Positions 31,102 to 43,728 of a DNA stretch of 64,000 bases are shown here, in pieces. How positions within the stretch are numbered: position 1 is the stretch's first letter; every line of letters begins with the position of its first letter. The notes under the pieces are model-generated. The model had not been told where the DNA came from. It saw only the letters and a program-made list of their open reading frames with translations, and searched no databases. The stretch spans positions 154,449,868-154,513,867 of the forward strand of contig NC_135502.1 of assembly GCF_052857255.1 (NCBI RefSeq), in the 5' to 3' direction. A program made the translations under genes and the position numbers. Source of the DNA: Amblyomma americanum. Taxonomy: Eukaryota; Arthropoda; Arachnida; Ixodida; Ixodidae.

Positions 31102-32446
31102 TTACTGTAAATTTTTTTTCAACAGACAAAGCCGAAAGTACCTGCGACGGAGAGCAAGGTCAAGAAGATTAAGCACAGATTTCATAGCAAATACACTAGC
31201 AGTTCTTGAGTAGTTGGAAAAAATAAAGCGTGCGTTACGGTTCTGAATGGATTCAATAGTGTGCGAAAGGACGAGATGACAGAGGTCCCATATTGAACAT
31301 GCGTATTCCAGTTTGGGACTCATTAAAGCACTATATAGATGGAGTTTTACAGGCACGGTGACCGACGAGAAACGAAGGCGAAGGAATCCAAGCATACGAT
31401 TAGCATTATTCGACTCAAATTTAATAGGTATTTTCTAGGATAGGTAATTTGTGACGCCAAGGTATTTATAAGATGTTGCTGACATTAGTAAAGAACTGCA
31501 AAGGAAAAAGGGGGTGTGATCATTAGAAAGGCGGCGAGAGACTCGCATGTGTTTATACTTTGCAGCGGTAACGGTCATAAGCCAATACGTGCACCAAGAG
31601 AAACAGAGTTCAGGTAATCTTATGTAACGCAACACTGTCAAAGTGGTCAGAAATAACGCGATAGAGTACGTAATGAGCAACAAACAATATTATATGGGAC
31701 GTTAGTTGCGATTGTAGGTCACTAATATAAAAGAGGAACAAAAGAGGCCCTGTAACAGAGCCTTCCGGAAGTTACAGTGGTAGGACTAGAATCATGGTTC
31801 GTAACGGAGACATACTGAGAACGATTCGACAAAAACAGTTAATCGAGCCTAAAATCTTCTTGTCAATACTGAGAGCACTGAGCTTAAGAAAATGTAAATG
31901 ACAAGAAAAAGTGTCAAATGCTTTGGCGAAACCTAAGAATATGCAGTCCATTACATTTACGTCGTCCATTGCTTTAAATAAATCATTTGTGTAAGACACC
32001 AGCTGCGTTTCACATGAAACCGGTTTTCTAAAACCATGTTGAAATGAAGTGAAAAATGTGTTACTTTCTAGGAAAGAGACAAGGTGCGAGTAAATGACGT
32101 GTTCAGGGATCTTGCATGGAACACTGGTCAATGAGATTGGCCTGTAATTGAGGGGTGAATGAGTACTTCCTTATTTATGCAAAGGAATCACCTTCTCTAC
32201 CTTCCATTCACTTGGAATACATCCAGACTGCAAAGATTGCGCAAATATCTCACGTAATATCAATGATGAGGATATAGCTATACTTTTCAAAAAATTGTTA
32301 TTAATACCGTCAACGCCCACACAGGAAGAAAGCTTTTCTTTTTGAATCAGAGAGGAAATACCAGCAGAATCAGTAGTTAAAGGATACATTGAAACATATT
32401 CACAATGGTGAACTGGGCGATTAATAATAAAAGTGGTTGGAAACAC
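31102..32446 (-). pseudogene. CR1-like reverse transcriptase
   Basis: Motifs in order on minus: GISSLIQKEKLSSCVGVDGI, ILREIFAQSLQSGCIPSEWK, IPEHVIYSHLVSFLES, FQHGFRK, FLGFAKAFDTFSCHL and LSIDKKIL (palm). Then, after frameshifts, an ITVTAAKYKH-type thumb region, LYSALMSPKLEYACSIWD, IESIQNRNARFIFSNYSRTA and LALRRRYFRLCLL, the usual C-terminal signature. No RNase H is seen, as expected for this group. Stops and shifts are frequent. Confidence 0.8.
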
Positions 32447-33205
32447 GAAGCAAATACCTTATTCAGAATATTGCAGCAGTCGTGATCATTTACAGGGTTA
32501 CTGCATTAATCGTAAAGGACAACAGAATGGATCCTCTTATTACTGACCACATTCCGAAACTTTCTTGGAATATCTTTAAAGAGAGACGGTAAGGTTCGCA
32601 GGTAGAACTTATTTTTACTTTCCAAGACGGCTTCCATATATGCTGCATTGCAACCGAAATATGCATTTCAACGGTAAGATGTCCGTGCTGTCTTAGCGCG
32701 CCGAAATATTCTTTACTTTTTGTTCAGAATACGTTCTAAGCATGCATTACACAAAGGAGCATTAGAGTTAAAATTTTTCGTTTTTGGGGAATGTGTTCAG
32801 TAATTATTGCGTCCACTTTTTATGTGAATAAAGTCCAGTATGCTGCCCGCAGCTGCGGGTACGCTGCCAGTAGCAGCGAAGCGATCAGGCGCTGAATCCA
32901 ACTGGCAGACGCGATGCGTGACAGATCCACACATGTAGCATTCATGGCTCATATACAGCTTGTTTGATCGCAGAGAATATGAATTGTCTTGAACAATTCA
33001 GTTAGTTTCTTCCTGGACTGACGAGTGACGTGACAAATGTCTCCGCTTATCGAAAAGCCAGAGTTTTCAAATATGGGCCGCTGAGAGAAACAGTTGTTCT
33101 TTAGTTTCGAGGAAGCGAATTTCTCAATTATGAGTCGGCATTTGTCTTACATTTACGAGCCGAAGCTACGTGCCCGACAAATACTTTCAACGGACACTGA
33201 AAGGT

Positions 33206-33433
33206 TCAGGACTTAAAGAAGAACATCGCGACCTTTCTCCTCTGACTGGGACAAGTTTTCGTTACTGCTGTCTGTAGCGCTGTAACAGATAACATTTTCA
33301 CGTGTGATTTGTCCTCGAGATCATCTAACCGATCATTTATACTGGATGACTCTTCGCGTACTTCCTCGATCACAGCACTAACAAGGTCACGAGAATTTTC
33401 CTGCATGTCTAATGAGTTGACTATAGGACTCAA
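33206..33433 (-). pseudogene. LINE ORF1 fragment (coiled-coil)
   Basis: The frame reads MQENSRDLVSAVIEEVREES then INDRLDDLEDKS, a heptad-like acidic helix typical of the trimerising part of LINE ORF1 proteins. The RNA-binding part is missing. Confidence 0.6.
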
Positions 33434-33494
33434 CAGCGGATAAATGAGTGGATAAACAGCGGATAAACAATGAGCGTTGCCCCAGCCAGCCGTG

Positions 33495-33785
33495 AAACCT
33501 TCTATTCAGGTCACGGCAGTGGTCACAGTTCCAATTTGACGATTGGACGAAAGGAGCTCGGCTGTTTGCAGCCGGGAAAGGGCTGCACGTGAAGCGTGGG
33601 TTGCGTTTCGAGCCGGCGCTTGCGAGGGGGGAGAGAAAGGATTCCACCGGGAGTGCTTGGATGAATCATGCTGCCAGCCGCGACATGTCCGAGAGTTCGG
33701 GAATGCAGCGCGCAACGGCAGACGTACAGCACCGGCTTCCCCTGAGGCCAGCGGAATGCGTGCTCGGGCATAACAGACTCCATGT
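33495..33785. repeat. Dispersed repeat, copy B
   Basis: It aligns with 29545-29825 along its whole length. The minus frame reads VMPEHAFRWPQGKPVLYV, RTLGHVAAGSMIHPST and PFPGCKQPSSFRPIVKLEL, matching the copy A frame at most positions. Confidence 0.75.
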
Positions 33786-34819
33786 TCGCGCCTCTCTCCA
33801 GGGAATCCTCTCACCCAGCGGGCTATTCGCCGCTCCCGCAGATGCTTAGTTCGCACAAATGAGGCAACAACCAGAAATTTCCAGGAAACTCGCGGGCGTT
33901 GAACCGAGTTCACTCAGCAACCAATTAGGCCACGTTTCGGGACAGCGGGGTGACCAGGGATCATCATATTGAGTAGTGGGGCAGCGTGCACGCGCACCAG
34001 CGTACACGGCGCTCGTTTTTCCCGAGCTTGGGGTGGCTCAACAAAACTCTCCATGTTAACCCAGCGTACGGCGATCAAGAGAGACAGAATGGAAGATTCT
34101 ATACTGCGGATGACGCTGCTGCCGCCGCCGAAGACGATGACTCAAAGCTGGGGGAGTGAGGAACGAAGTAGAGCGCAAGCTTTAAAGTTCCTAATAAAAG
34201 ACCCGAATACGTATACGCATAACGCGACCGGCTCCCACACACCTGCACAAACCCTCAGCCGCGCTCACCGCTGTTTACTTTGAGATCTCGCACTGCGCAT
34301 GGCTATCATTGCTACATAGACAAAACTCAAAGGTACATTCTTAGCTGCTCTTTTTAGCGATACCTACTTTACGGCACCTCTTTGACACTTCAGTGTGGTA
34401 CCACTTCTGCTCCATGGCGGCGTCGTTGGCCACGTGGTTGTTGAGGTCACGTGGGTTGATCACGTGGTGCGGTCGTTGGTCTCGTGGTTGGTCACGTGGT
34501 GCGGAGCAGCTGCTGCTACCGGCGCGCAAAAGCTGCAACAAACAGCTGTGCGCATGCGCCGTGTCAAGTAAGATGAAGTTGAAGAAGGAACTGGAGCGGC
34601 TAGAGACTGACTTTGCAATTAAACTGAGCTGGTTCCACTCGGCCAGATGTAGCTATCACGTCACTACAGATTTAAGCAGAGCTAAACCACAGAAATTTTT
34701 TCTCTCTTTCGGGGCACTGAGGCCTAAGCAAAATCTAGTTTGCGCGGTTTATGAAGTCGAATATATCAATACGAGGCTGGCGCGACATGACGCGTAGAGG
34801 CCAACTAGTGCCATGATCA
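33786..34819. other. No gene recognised; CACGTG-rich segment at 34425-34510
   Basis: Several CACGTG hexamers (E-box type palindromes), most within (T/G)GTCACGTGG contexts, lie within about 75 bp between 34430 and 34500. The plus-strand open stretch at 34393-34797 that covers them is not convincing as coding. Confidence 0.4.
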
Positions 34820-35300
34820 ATGTCGGTGAGCCAGAAAAATTGGTTGTACAGTATTGACCAACGTATACGGGGATGTATGCAATTTTGGCGGCTCATCGCA
34901 ACAGGCGGGAAAACGTTCAACATATGCCAGGATATACACTTTTTTATAATTGATCTTTACTTGTGAGAAAATATTGACAAACCTACTCAACTCAACCGGT
35001 GGGAAAATATTGGGCAGCCATGCCCAATTTTTATACATTGTTCGAAAGCCATCCCAACTTCCGGGACAATATTGACGAACTTATACCAAGATATATCTGA
35101 TGCTCACTGGCCATAAAGATTGGCATGACAACATCGACCACCGTATGCCATGATGTATGCCACTGTGGCTAGCCATCGCAACTGTCCGGACAATATTCGC
35201 CGCCGAAAGCCAGGTTGTACACGGTGTTCAACGCGGTGTTCAAGAGTTATACACCGGTGAATGCCAATTCTGAGGAATAAAGGGCATAGCCGGGACAATA
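34820..35300. repeat. Degenerate tandem repeat, unit about 60-90 bp
   Basis: Diverged units recur with the pattern GCCATC(G/C)CAAC, CGGGACAATATTGAC(G/C)AAC and TATGCCA(G/T)GATGTAT. Clear unit starts lie near 34850, 34890, 34965, 35050, 35105 and 35175. It is non-coding and heavily diverged, so it is old. Confidence 0.6.
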
Positions 35301-36019
35301 ATGAACGTGTTCTCGAATCGCATCGCCTTATTGGTAACGCATTGGTAAGAATGCGCCACCGTTGGACACGGATCACCAACGCGTTTACAATATCCGGCCG
35401 ATGACATGTGCTGTCTGGCAAGGTGGCTCGTTCGCATGACATAAATAAAAAACCCGCGTGCACCGCTATAAAGGTTGGCAGAATGCAGGAAAGTTACAAG
35501 ACTAAAGGGCAGACATTCTCTAGTGGATGCTTTTGGGGACCAAAACGCTCAGAAAACAGGCAGCGCGCACGAGGACCGAGCAGGCCGACGTTACAGCTTT
35601 TCTTTACACAGCACATGGCAAATGCATCGATGGTTCTCCTACAAACTCACACAAGTGTTGTCAAAAATAAGAATGCCGGAGGTATTCACAAAGAATTCTC
35701 CGAAAAACGTTCTCTCCTTGTGCCGCTTGCTGAGGTGGGGGTCTGGGATTAACACGTACCCACTTGTATATATATACACATCAAATTTAACAAGTTCCTC
35801 GGACGCTTTGAAAAATAATTTTTCGCAGTACTTTACTTCTGCCCCCTTGTCCCACTTTCTGCAAACGGAGGCAAAAGCGGCAATCAGCAGAACAATCGCA
35901 AGTTACCTGCGTGTTTATGAAAATAATTTCGGAGTTATTTCTTTATACACAAAAGTGCATAATTCGTAAAAATTAGCATCGTTAATATTCAGCATCGAGT
36001 AGAACTTTTTGGTGCATTC
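35301..36019. other. No gene or repeat recognised
   Basis: This is AT-moderate sequence with short open stretches only, the longest at 35475-35969 plus. None shows a known motif. Confidence 0.45.
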
Positions 36020-36215
36020 ACATTGTGTCATCATTATCATGAGCCTAACTGCGCCTGCAGGACCGGCTTTTCCCAAGTCCCTCGAATTAATCTACTCTTG
36101 TGCACACTGCGGCCACCTTTCCTTGCAAATTTTCTGATCTCATGCGCCTCCCCGATTTTCCGCCAACCCGGGCTATGCTTGCCGTTTTCGTTCGCTTCCA
36201 CGTTTCTACCGAACA
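36020..36215 (-). repeat. Retroposon 3' fragment with TGATAATGA-type tail
   Basis: Read on minus, the segment ends in an ATGATAATGATGACAC tail after TTGGGAAAAGCCGGTCCTGC-like text. It resembles a widely dispersed arthropod retroposon 3' end (GCCTGACTACGCCC-type). The family assignment is from memory of the motif only. Confidence 0.45.
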
Positions 36216-36359
36216 TGTGAGTACGCAATTCAGAAGGTGCTTTATTCACAAGGTTTCTAAATGATTCAATTCTGGTTTTGCGTCGATGAAAATGGCAGGT
36301 GCGGTACTCTTAAAACATGAGAACCCAGAACATATTTAGAATATACCTCAGTAACGTAA

Positions 36360-37560
36360 GGTGGCGGGCCCTTACGGGTCCGAAATGGACAATGACGGCT
36401 GGTGGCTGCCGGCAATAAACCTGCATGGGTCCCTCGTGGGCGCAGAGTTGGCAAAACAAATTTTGGCTGCCCATTTTATGCCTAAGCGGGCAGCCCACCT
36501 GAATCCCACCACAGATACATGCGGGCAAACGTGCGGGCTCCGTCATGGTGAAATGTGGACAGCGCCTCCTGGGGCTGCGCGTACAGCACCTTGAGGAAGC
36601 CACAGTGGAATTGTGTGGGCAAATCGATAGTATTCCCGCCTTCTGCCTACATGGGTCCTGTGTATAAAATACAGGGGCTAAATCATAGGCTTCACAGAGG
36701 CGAAACGTTGTACTCATGCAGTGTGGGCTGCGTGAGCAACACCTACGTTGATCACGCATGGGTCAGGCGGGGGTGCATTTGTCATTCGCGCGCACCTTCC
36801 CCGCCTATATTATAAACAAGGTATCAGAAAATGCTAAGCATGGGCTGCATGCAGTTCGTGTGCATAAAAGATCGGGTTACATGTTTGTGAAGTGCGGACA
36901 ACCCCAATAAGGGCTGCACCCTGCAGCACCCTAAACTATCCAAGGAGGGTAGCTACGTGTGGACAAACATCCACTATTTCCGCCTACAGCCTACAAAGGA
37001 CTGCGTAGAAAATACGTGGGCTGTGCATGGGCACATATCTGCCATTCCCACATCTTCCCCGTCTACATATCTGGTAGAAAAGGGCTAACTGTGGACCATG
37101 CAGAAAGAAAATGTGTGTTCTAGAACCTGGGTTATACGATGGTGAATTGCGGGCAACCCCGACGGGGGCTTCCCGTGCATCACTCTGTCGACACTGTGTG
37201 TAGAACCAGGTATTATATTTCAGCCTGCAGCCTTCAAAGTCCAGCGCCGATTTTTATGTAGTTTGCAGTGCAGAAACATCAAGCGTAATTTTAGCGATCG
37301 TTGCCCGGCGACAACTATGGACATTTAGTACCACTTACACTAGCCTGGCTGCATATCCTACATCACATGTGAAATGGCTGCATGGGTGCCATAGCGATGG
37401 AGCATGGGCGCATGGGGGAAGTGCGGGCATATATATGCTCAGTATACGGACTGCCCGTTCAGCACGTTGATGAAGCCAGACGAATGTGAGCAAATAGCTT
37501 GCTTTCCCGCGTTAAATGTAAATGGATTCTGCATAGAATATGCAATTAAGCAAGTAATTT
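36360..37560. repeat. Ancient tandem repeat, units of about 235-340 bp
   Basis: Four diverged units are marked by recurring anchors. One is GTGAA(A/G/T)TG(T/C)GG(A/G)CA at about 36548, 36886 and 37141, with a weaker match near 37418. The other is a CCGCCT..GCCT block followed by a GTA(T/G)A(A/A)AATAC-like block at about 36640, 36979, 37214 and 37503. It is non-coding and satellite-like. Confidence 0.6.
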
Positions 37561-38445
37561 AAGTTATATTCGCTTCAAAATGACAATGCATACAGGTAGG
37601 CGAATTCCGGCGGCCAGCAGTAACTGAGAGGGTCCCCTCTTCTGACCTATACTCAGATACAAGTGGTTCTTGTCAGTTTTTTGGGTGATTTGATAATTCG
37701 AAATTTTTTTTACTTTCCCTTGGTGTCCGACTTAATGAGCTTTTGCAGTAATAAACGTTTTTTTAAACACGATAGAAGCTTTGAGTCTAACTTTTTTTTG
37801 CAGTTGAGTAAAGCAGATATGTTCTGCAGATCATATCTTTTTAGCATAAGCCGAAATGCGGTTTAAGAGAAACTTGGTGCTGTGCTAAAAATATGCAGTG
37901 AATGTTCGTTAATCCTGTCTGCAAAAGACCAAAAAGAAAAAAAAAAACCTAAGAAAACAAGTTGTAAGGTAGTTCTGGAAGGAGCTGAAACATCCTCGCC
38001 TGTTTTGACATGAAAACTACGCGGCAATAATACACGGAGGCGCGACGCGCCTTAGTCTAGCTGCAATTTGGTAACAGTTCGAAGTAATTATTTGCCATGA
38101 CACGAGCAACGCTGACAGCCACGCGCCAGCGCCTATCGTGCTTCCCAACGCCATTCCAATCCAGCGCGCTGGCTGCCAGGTCACGTAGCAGGAAACAGCA
38201 AACCCTCCCCCCTCCTCACCCTCTGTGCATTTTGGTGTGAAATCCGGCTAGGCCTTACGCCGCGCCGTGCCATGGTCCATGCTGCGGTTGTCCATGTGCT
38301 GTTTGTCTGATTTCAAAATTCTTGCTGCAAACTCGCGTCTGGGTCTCCTGCTTATCGTAGCTTGCACCGCCTGTCACCAATTCAGCCGTTCGCCTACTCT
38401 GTAAAAAAGTAACCACGCCGAGAACCATGTAGCCGTTTCATCTTG
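37561..38445. other. No gene recognised
   Basis: The left half is AT-rich. A more GC-rich stretch at 38040-38290 could be promoter-like, but I see no defined element. Confidence 0.4.
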
Positions 38446-38607
38446 ACAACACGTTCGACTTTAACCGTAGCAGCCGCGGAGCAAGAGAAGAAAGCGGTTA
38501 CTGGAATGCGTCGAGTCTTCGTTTCCACAACACGTTCGACTCCAACCATAGCAGCCACGAAGCAAGAGAAGAAAGCGGTTACTGGAATGCGTAGAGTCTT
38601 CGTTTAG
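38446..38607. repeat. 81-bp direct tandem duplication
   Basis: Copies at 38446-38526 and 38527-38607 both start ACAACACGTTCGACT and contain GCAAGAGAAGAAAGCGG and GTCTTCGTTT. They differ at roughly nine positions. Confidence 0.9.
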
Positions 38608-40575
38608 AGGTGAGACCCATAGTGTAGCGCAAGAGTGCGTGCAAAATGCGACCGCGAAAATAAACGAGCGAGCACAAAGGCGAGAAGAAACGGAAGGGAC
38701 GAGGCTCTGTCAGCTCTCCCCTGTTCAATTCCCTTCGGCATTGCGCGTGAGTCACTGGTTGTTTCCGCGGCAGCAAAGTGCATTCCACATTGAATCATGA
38801 ACATGCTGGTCTGTCAGTGTTCACAGTTTATGAAGAAATACGCTTGCTATATGGCAGGCACGCGTAGGAGTCCTAAATGTAAATGTGGTAATTGTATACT
38901 GCCCAGCAAAACGCGTGACTATTTTTGGGCTTTCGTGAAGGTGGGTGCCCGACTTCCTGTTCATTATTTGACGTCGAACTTGATCGTGCACTGGTTGCAC
39001 GCGTGTTTTTGACGCCACTATCGGCCCGTTGCGGACTGCCGATAGCGTGCGACGTTCCGTCTGGTAAGCGTAGTGTTATTCGCTACGCGTATGATCGTCT
39101 TTATACGGATTTGACGTGGCGTCTTAAGGCTAGTAGAACACACCTCTACGAGCCGATTACACCACATGTCAAGCTTAGAGTGGGAAGCGTGTGACGCGTC
39201 AAGGCATGCAAGCGGCCGAGTGAATAAAAATCATTGCGAATTGTTGACGAAGAAGTACCACTAGAAAAGTAGCCCTTTGTAGCCCTTTTCGAATTAAGTG
39301 GTTTTGAACAACCGAAGTAGTGCCGAGCTTACCACAAAAATCAGTGTCAGCAAGTGGCGTTATGTATTTAAAGTTTGGCTCTTTAAACATTTTCTGGTGG
39401 TTGTGTGAAATGCCAGCAATACAAATAATTATCCGGAAGTGCCAGGCATTGTGGGTGCAAAAATACACAGCTCGAAATTATGATGTTATGCAGCTGAAGT
39501 GCCTGTTCTTTACTAGTGAAGAGGTCTGAAAAGAGCTTCATCGGAGAGGAAGTCTCCACTGTCCAGATTTAGAGCTGTTCTTGTCTGTGCCAGTTCAGCG
39601 TACATTGTAGAGTACAAGTGTGTATCGAGTTTTCTAAGATCTGTTTTTTTACCTCTGTGTTGACATCAGTGTGTTGCAGTGTCTGCTTTGGACCAAAACA
39701 TTGATGGCTTGTATTGGCATTCCCCTAATCAAAATAACGTGTGTGTCTCTTCTCAACAGGCCACCATCAGATAGTGCCACTTTCATGCTCAGAAAGAAGC
39801 ATTGCTTAAATTCAGGGGGGTCTCGGCTCGTCGCAAAACCCCTACCAAGACTAACGAGGAATCTGAGACTCGTCGTACTAGAATGTAGGGAGTGTATGTA
39901 TCCGAAGCAAGCAACCTTTTTCTTTTTCTTATTAGTGATGGTTGGAACATTTCTCCTGTCTTTTCAAAACTTTCGTGGTGATTTTTATCAAGAAACATTA
40001 TCACGTTTTCTTAAAGCCGAGACGGAAAAAATGCTATGTACAGCACAACACACAGAGTGGAAGAAAAAGGGAAACCCGAACCTTCATAACACGAGTTAGT
40101 CCAGAGCTGGCCGCTCAGCTCCAAGGCTGCACAGCAACAACGAGCACACTGGCCTATCCTCATATCAGCCACTTTCTCTCTCTCCCTCTCTAGTTCCCTC
40201 CCCGCCTGTTCTCGAGTCACACGACGCCCCCTTCAATGCAGCCAGGCTTTAAAACACCAATATGAAGTAATGGGCTTAAAAGCAGCACTTTAAGGTGATA
40301 TTACAGCATGAGAACAATGCTTTTATGCTTTTTTATTTAGTACCCATCTCACATGGCAGTCCTCGTAGACAAATATAGCAGAAGGATAACCATGTCATCC
40401 TTCTGCAGTAACGCTGGTTTCACATGGCACTCCTCAGAGACTGCTCCAGCAAAGGCGGCTTATTTCATTTGGTGAAAAGATTATGAATGGTGTTATATAG
40501 TGCAGCTATGAATGCGCCTCAAAGATGAAACATTAATTAGACTTGACAGCTTCTCTTATGCGGCCTCTCACTGTA
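38608..40575. other. Low-repeat sequence, possible exon near 39786-39890
   Basis: A pyrimidine-rich tract and CAG acceptor-like site occur near 39750-39760, and another CAG at about 39791. The second is followed in one plus frame by KEALLKFRGVSARRKTPTKT, NEESETRRTRM and a stop. The charged composition suggests coding, but no family is recognised and no partner exon is identifiable. Confidence 0.25.
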
Positions 40576-40748
40576 TAACAAACGCAAAAACAGCGCTAAT
40601 TTTTACACAAACCACACAGAAAAAACAGACAGGACAGCGGCCTTCCTGTCTGTTCTTTCTGTGTGGTTTGTGGAAAAATTAGCGCTGTTTTTACTTTTGA
40701 TACGCAATGTTACACCAACTAGCCCCGCAAGAAGTACCATTAAACGAA
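40576..40748 (-). mobile_element. Foldback insertion with 12-bp target duplication
   Basis: CCTCTCACTGTA occurs at 40564-40575 and 40749-40760. Between them a near-perfect palindrome (arms about 40584-40637 and 40642-40694, few mismatches, 4-base centre) contains AAAACAGCGCTAATTTTT and ACAAACCACACAGAAA. On one side only (40700-40748, read on minus) is a leader with GGGGCTAGTTGGTGTAAC. There is no coding capacity. The layout matches the PLE insertion at 3526-10456 without a body. Confidence 0.72.
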
Positions 40749-40760
40749 CCTCTCACTGTA

Positions 40761-43713
40761 GTTGCAATGTTCTTACTGCCTCTAGATCTGCGTGGAAAGT
40801 AGGCACTGTCTACTGCAAACTACTTCAGGGTCTGTTCAAAAATTGCTTGTGCAGAAAAAGCTAAAAGTGCTAAATGAAAAAGGGTGAATGTTCACTATAA
40901 ATTGTTACGTCAGTTATTATCTTGGTGAGTTTTGATATTTTATTGCCTTTTCACTTGCTTGGTGATGACACTCTGCATGTTCAGTTAATATACTTGATCT
41001 AATACACTTGCAGAAAATTAGGAGCTTGTAGTGACCTGTTTGACGGAGCCTTTCGGCATGCTACTTGATATCATATTTAAAGAAAGCTTGAAAGAAATAG
41101 CATATACTATGTTTGCTTGCGTCTAATTTCAAATGATGCCTTATACACTAATATACAATGACCACGCCTTTATATTTGCTCTATAACTGGTAAAAAAATT
41201 TATAATTCTATTTGTCCTTGTTTCATTATTATCAACCGAACGATGGCTGCGACGTTTAATTGGTTATCAGGTCGTCAGGAGCAAGGCTTAAATAAAACAG
41301 CATATCAACATTTATATTGTAGCCTTTTCCATGGCTCGGCAGACTAAATGCCAGCTAGGCATAATAGCCATAATTCGGTTGATCAAGCCTAAACAACATG
41401 AGGGAAGGAAATGGAACTATAAATTATTTTTTAGTATGCAAACACCACTTAGGGATTCATGTATTCTAATATCTAATGCAGCATTTAAAGAAATATGTCA
41501 CTAAAATTACGTGCTTAGAGTTCATGAAACTAATTTTTTAGGTGTCATACATTTCACTGTTCTGAATTTGCAGAGGCAGCAGTGTTTAGTACTGCTTGCC
41601 TTCTTTTTTGTTTGTGCCTCACTTCTCTTCAGTGTTTTTTTGTGGCAGGCCTCATGACAGTTGGCAGTTTTCCTTTCATTTTTGTCTTCTCCTCAGAAGG
41701 TGCTCATGGTACTAGACAAAATATAGCTTACTGAAAGGCTGAATTCTAAATTGTGCAGCATCATTTAGGTGGCCTCTGCCTTTCTAGGATATGCCAATAA
41801 TGGTGATACCTACTGTTGCCAAGAATCCTACATTGACACAAATTTGTTTCACTAGTGCAGTACATGTTTTGCTCTCAGGAAGAGTTTGTGCATTTAGAAT
41901 GTATAAGTTGGTACATGGTCTCTTAGTTGGTGACCGACACAGTGGCCTCGTTGGCTGACTCGTATTATTATGAGCGGTTAGAATTTGTTTTTCTCACTTT
42001 ACGGGAGCTTATTATGCCTTCTTCAACAGTCATGTCTTTTTGTTGCTTTCGTTGGGATACTGAGGTTCAAATGAGCGAGCATCTGGGACCAAAATACCAG
42101 TAAAACGTTGTGCCGTTTGCCAGCTTTCTTTATGATATGCATAACTGCACAAGCAAAGCATTTCAGCCTTTATGAGAGATGTCAGATTTTGGAGGGTAGT
42201 TTGTCACAGACTTCATCATTGAAATAGGTAGCACAATGTAGCAGCCGTGACAATTGGTCATTATAACTATTCACCCCACCCTCACTTTATAGGCACACCT
42301 AAGCTGAGATCTGAAGGCAACTATGATGAGTGTTGACACCTGAAGTTGTCTTTTTACAAGCATAATGTTACGAACCACTTGAAAGTTTCCTTAAGCTAGT
42401 GGGTTCAAATTATTTTTTGCTTGCTGTCAAACTCGCTCAACGGTACTTTCATTGTGAAAATGAGTATAACACTTGGAAAAGGCAGCCAGGTCCTTCATGG
42501 AATGTGAATGGTGCACACCGGAATTCTGCTCCGGCAGCAAATCATGTGGGTCATATAGGAGGTTGTGTTAAGAAGTAATGAAGCATTGAAATGAAAATGA
42601 TGATGCATGCATATTACCATTTTGTGGTACTTGACCAATTTCTGTCTTTTGAAGGCACTGTACTAAAAAGAAACTTCAGTGCAATGGAGCCGCAGGAAAC
42701 CTTTTGTGTGAAGAAAAGGCATACTGACTATGCTCATGACAAATTGATCATTTTGCAAAATTTCAAAATGACGATTTTACTAATTGTTTATGAACAAGCA
42801 CTCTCTAGTTTCACATAAGGTGTAATGACGGCAATTTTCTAATTTTTCTATGGTCGTCAGTTTTGTTTCTCTTTATATTTTGTATTTCTTAGCATGAACA
42901 CCACAGGCCATGCACACCTGTATTACTTTGTATAAGGAAACAGTGGAAAGTCCAGCGCATCTGCGTGTGGGATCCTCATTGGACACTAGTCTAAGGCACT
43001 AAGTTGTTTGCCTTCGGCTATATCAGTAGCTCATTCGCTTCTAGCTCAAAAGATTTTAAGTAATGTTTCGTTCAATTTTGACTACAAGAAGTTTGCTAAC
43101 TAGGAAGGATCTTGAGGACTCATTAGCTTTACTGCAGGTCAACCGGCATTAGTGCCTTGATTGACAAGGGTATGGGCAAGAACTGTAATTAGAAAATTGC
43201 TCTTAGAAGTCACTGCATGTTGATTTAAACACTGGCAGTAATCATACTGTTTTCGTTTTCAGTATTCGGTGCCACTCATACTAATCTGCGATTTTCAAGG
43301 ATGAAATCAATTTTTTTTCAATAATTGTGCAGTTAAAGTTGCAAATTGTAAAAGGCAGAGCAAGCAGTTGCCTTTTGTACTTCAGCACTCACTACTATTG
43401 CATGGCACGATCAGCGTCAAGGTGTAAGCCTTGTGTTGGTAATAACCGAAACGATTACTTACACCTGTGTTACACGTGCGCATCGAATGGCTTCCATCCG
43501 AATGTCGTTCGGCTCGACTGCCGAACTTGAGCTGCTACACGAAATTTTTCGACAGCATTCGGTTCAGATGCCATTCGAGTCGACGGAGCTCCGCGGAGAC
43601 ATTCCAGATTTTGGAATGCCTTCGAAACGCGGACACAGCCCGAACAGACCAATAGGTGTTGCCGCCGCCATCGCTTCGCCCCGCCCACAGCCGCGCGACT
43701 GCTTTCGGCTCTG
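40761..43713. other. Long AT-rich stretch without a recognised gene
   Basis: About 2.9 kb of low-complexity-poor, AT-rich sequence with no long open frame, compatible with an intron or intergenic DNA. At 43480-43600 short inverted motifs (CGAATGGC and GCCATTCG) suggest a small old inverted-repeat element. Confidence 0.5.
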
Positions 43714-43728
43714 TGGCTGCTCATATTG

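Larger units (their letters stand above)
30808..33433 (-). mobile_element. CR1-like LINE with degraded middle
   Basis: On minus, an ORF1 coiled-coil piece (33433-33206) is followed by a decayed interval, then RT pieces (32446-31102). A 3' untranslated region ends in an (AAATA)n-type tail read at 30808-30850. The parts are collinear, so they may be one copy, though the middle (32450-33200) shows no clear coding. Confidence 0.65.
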
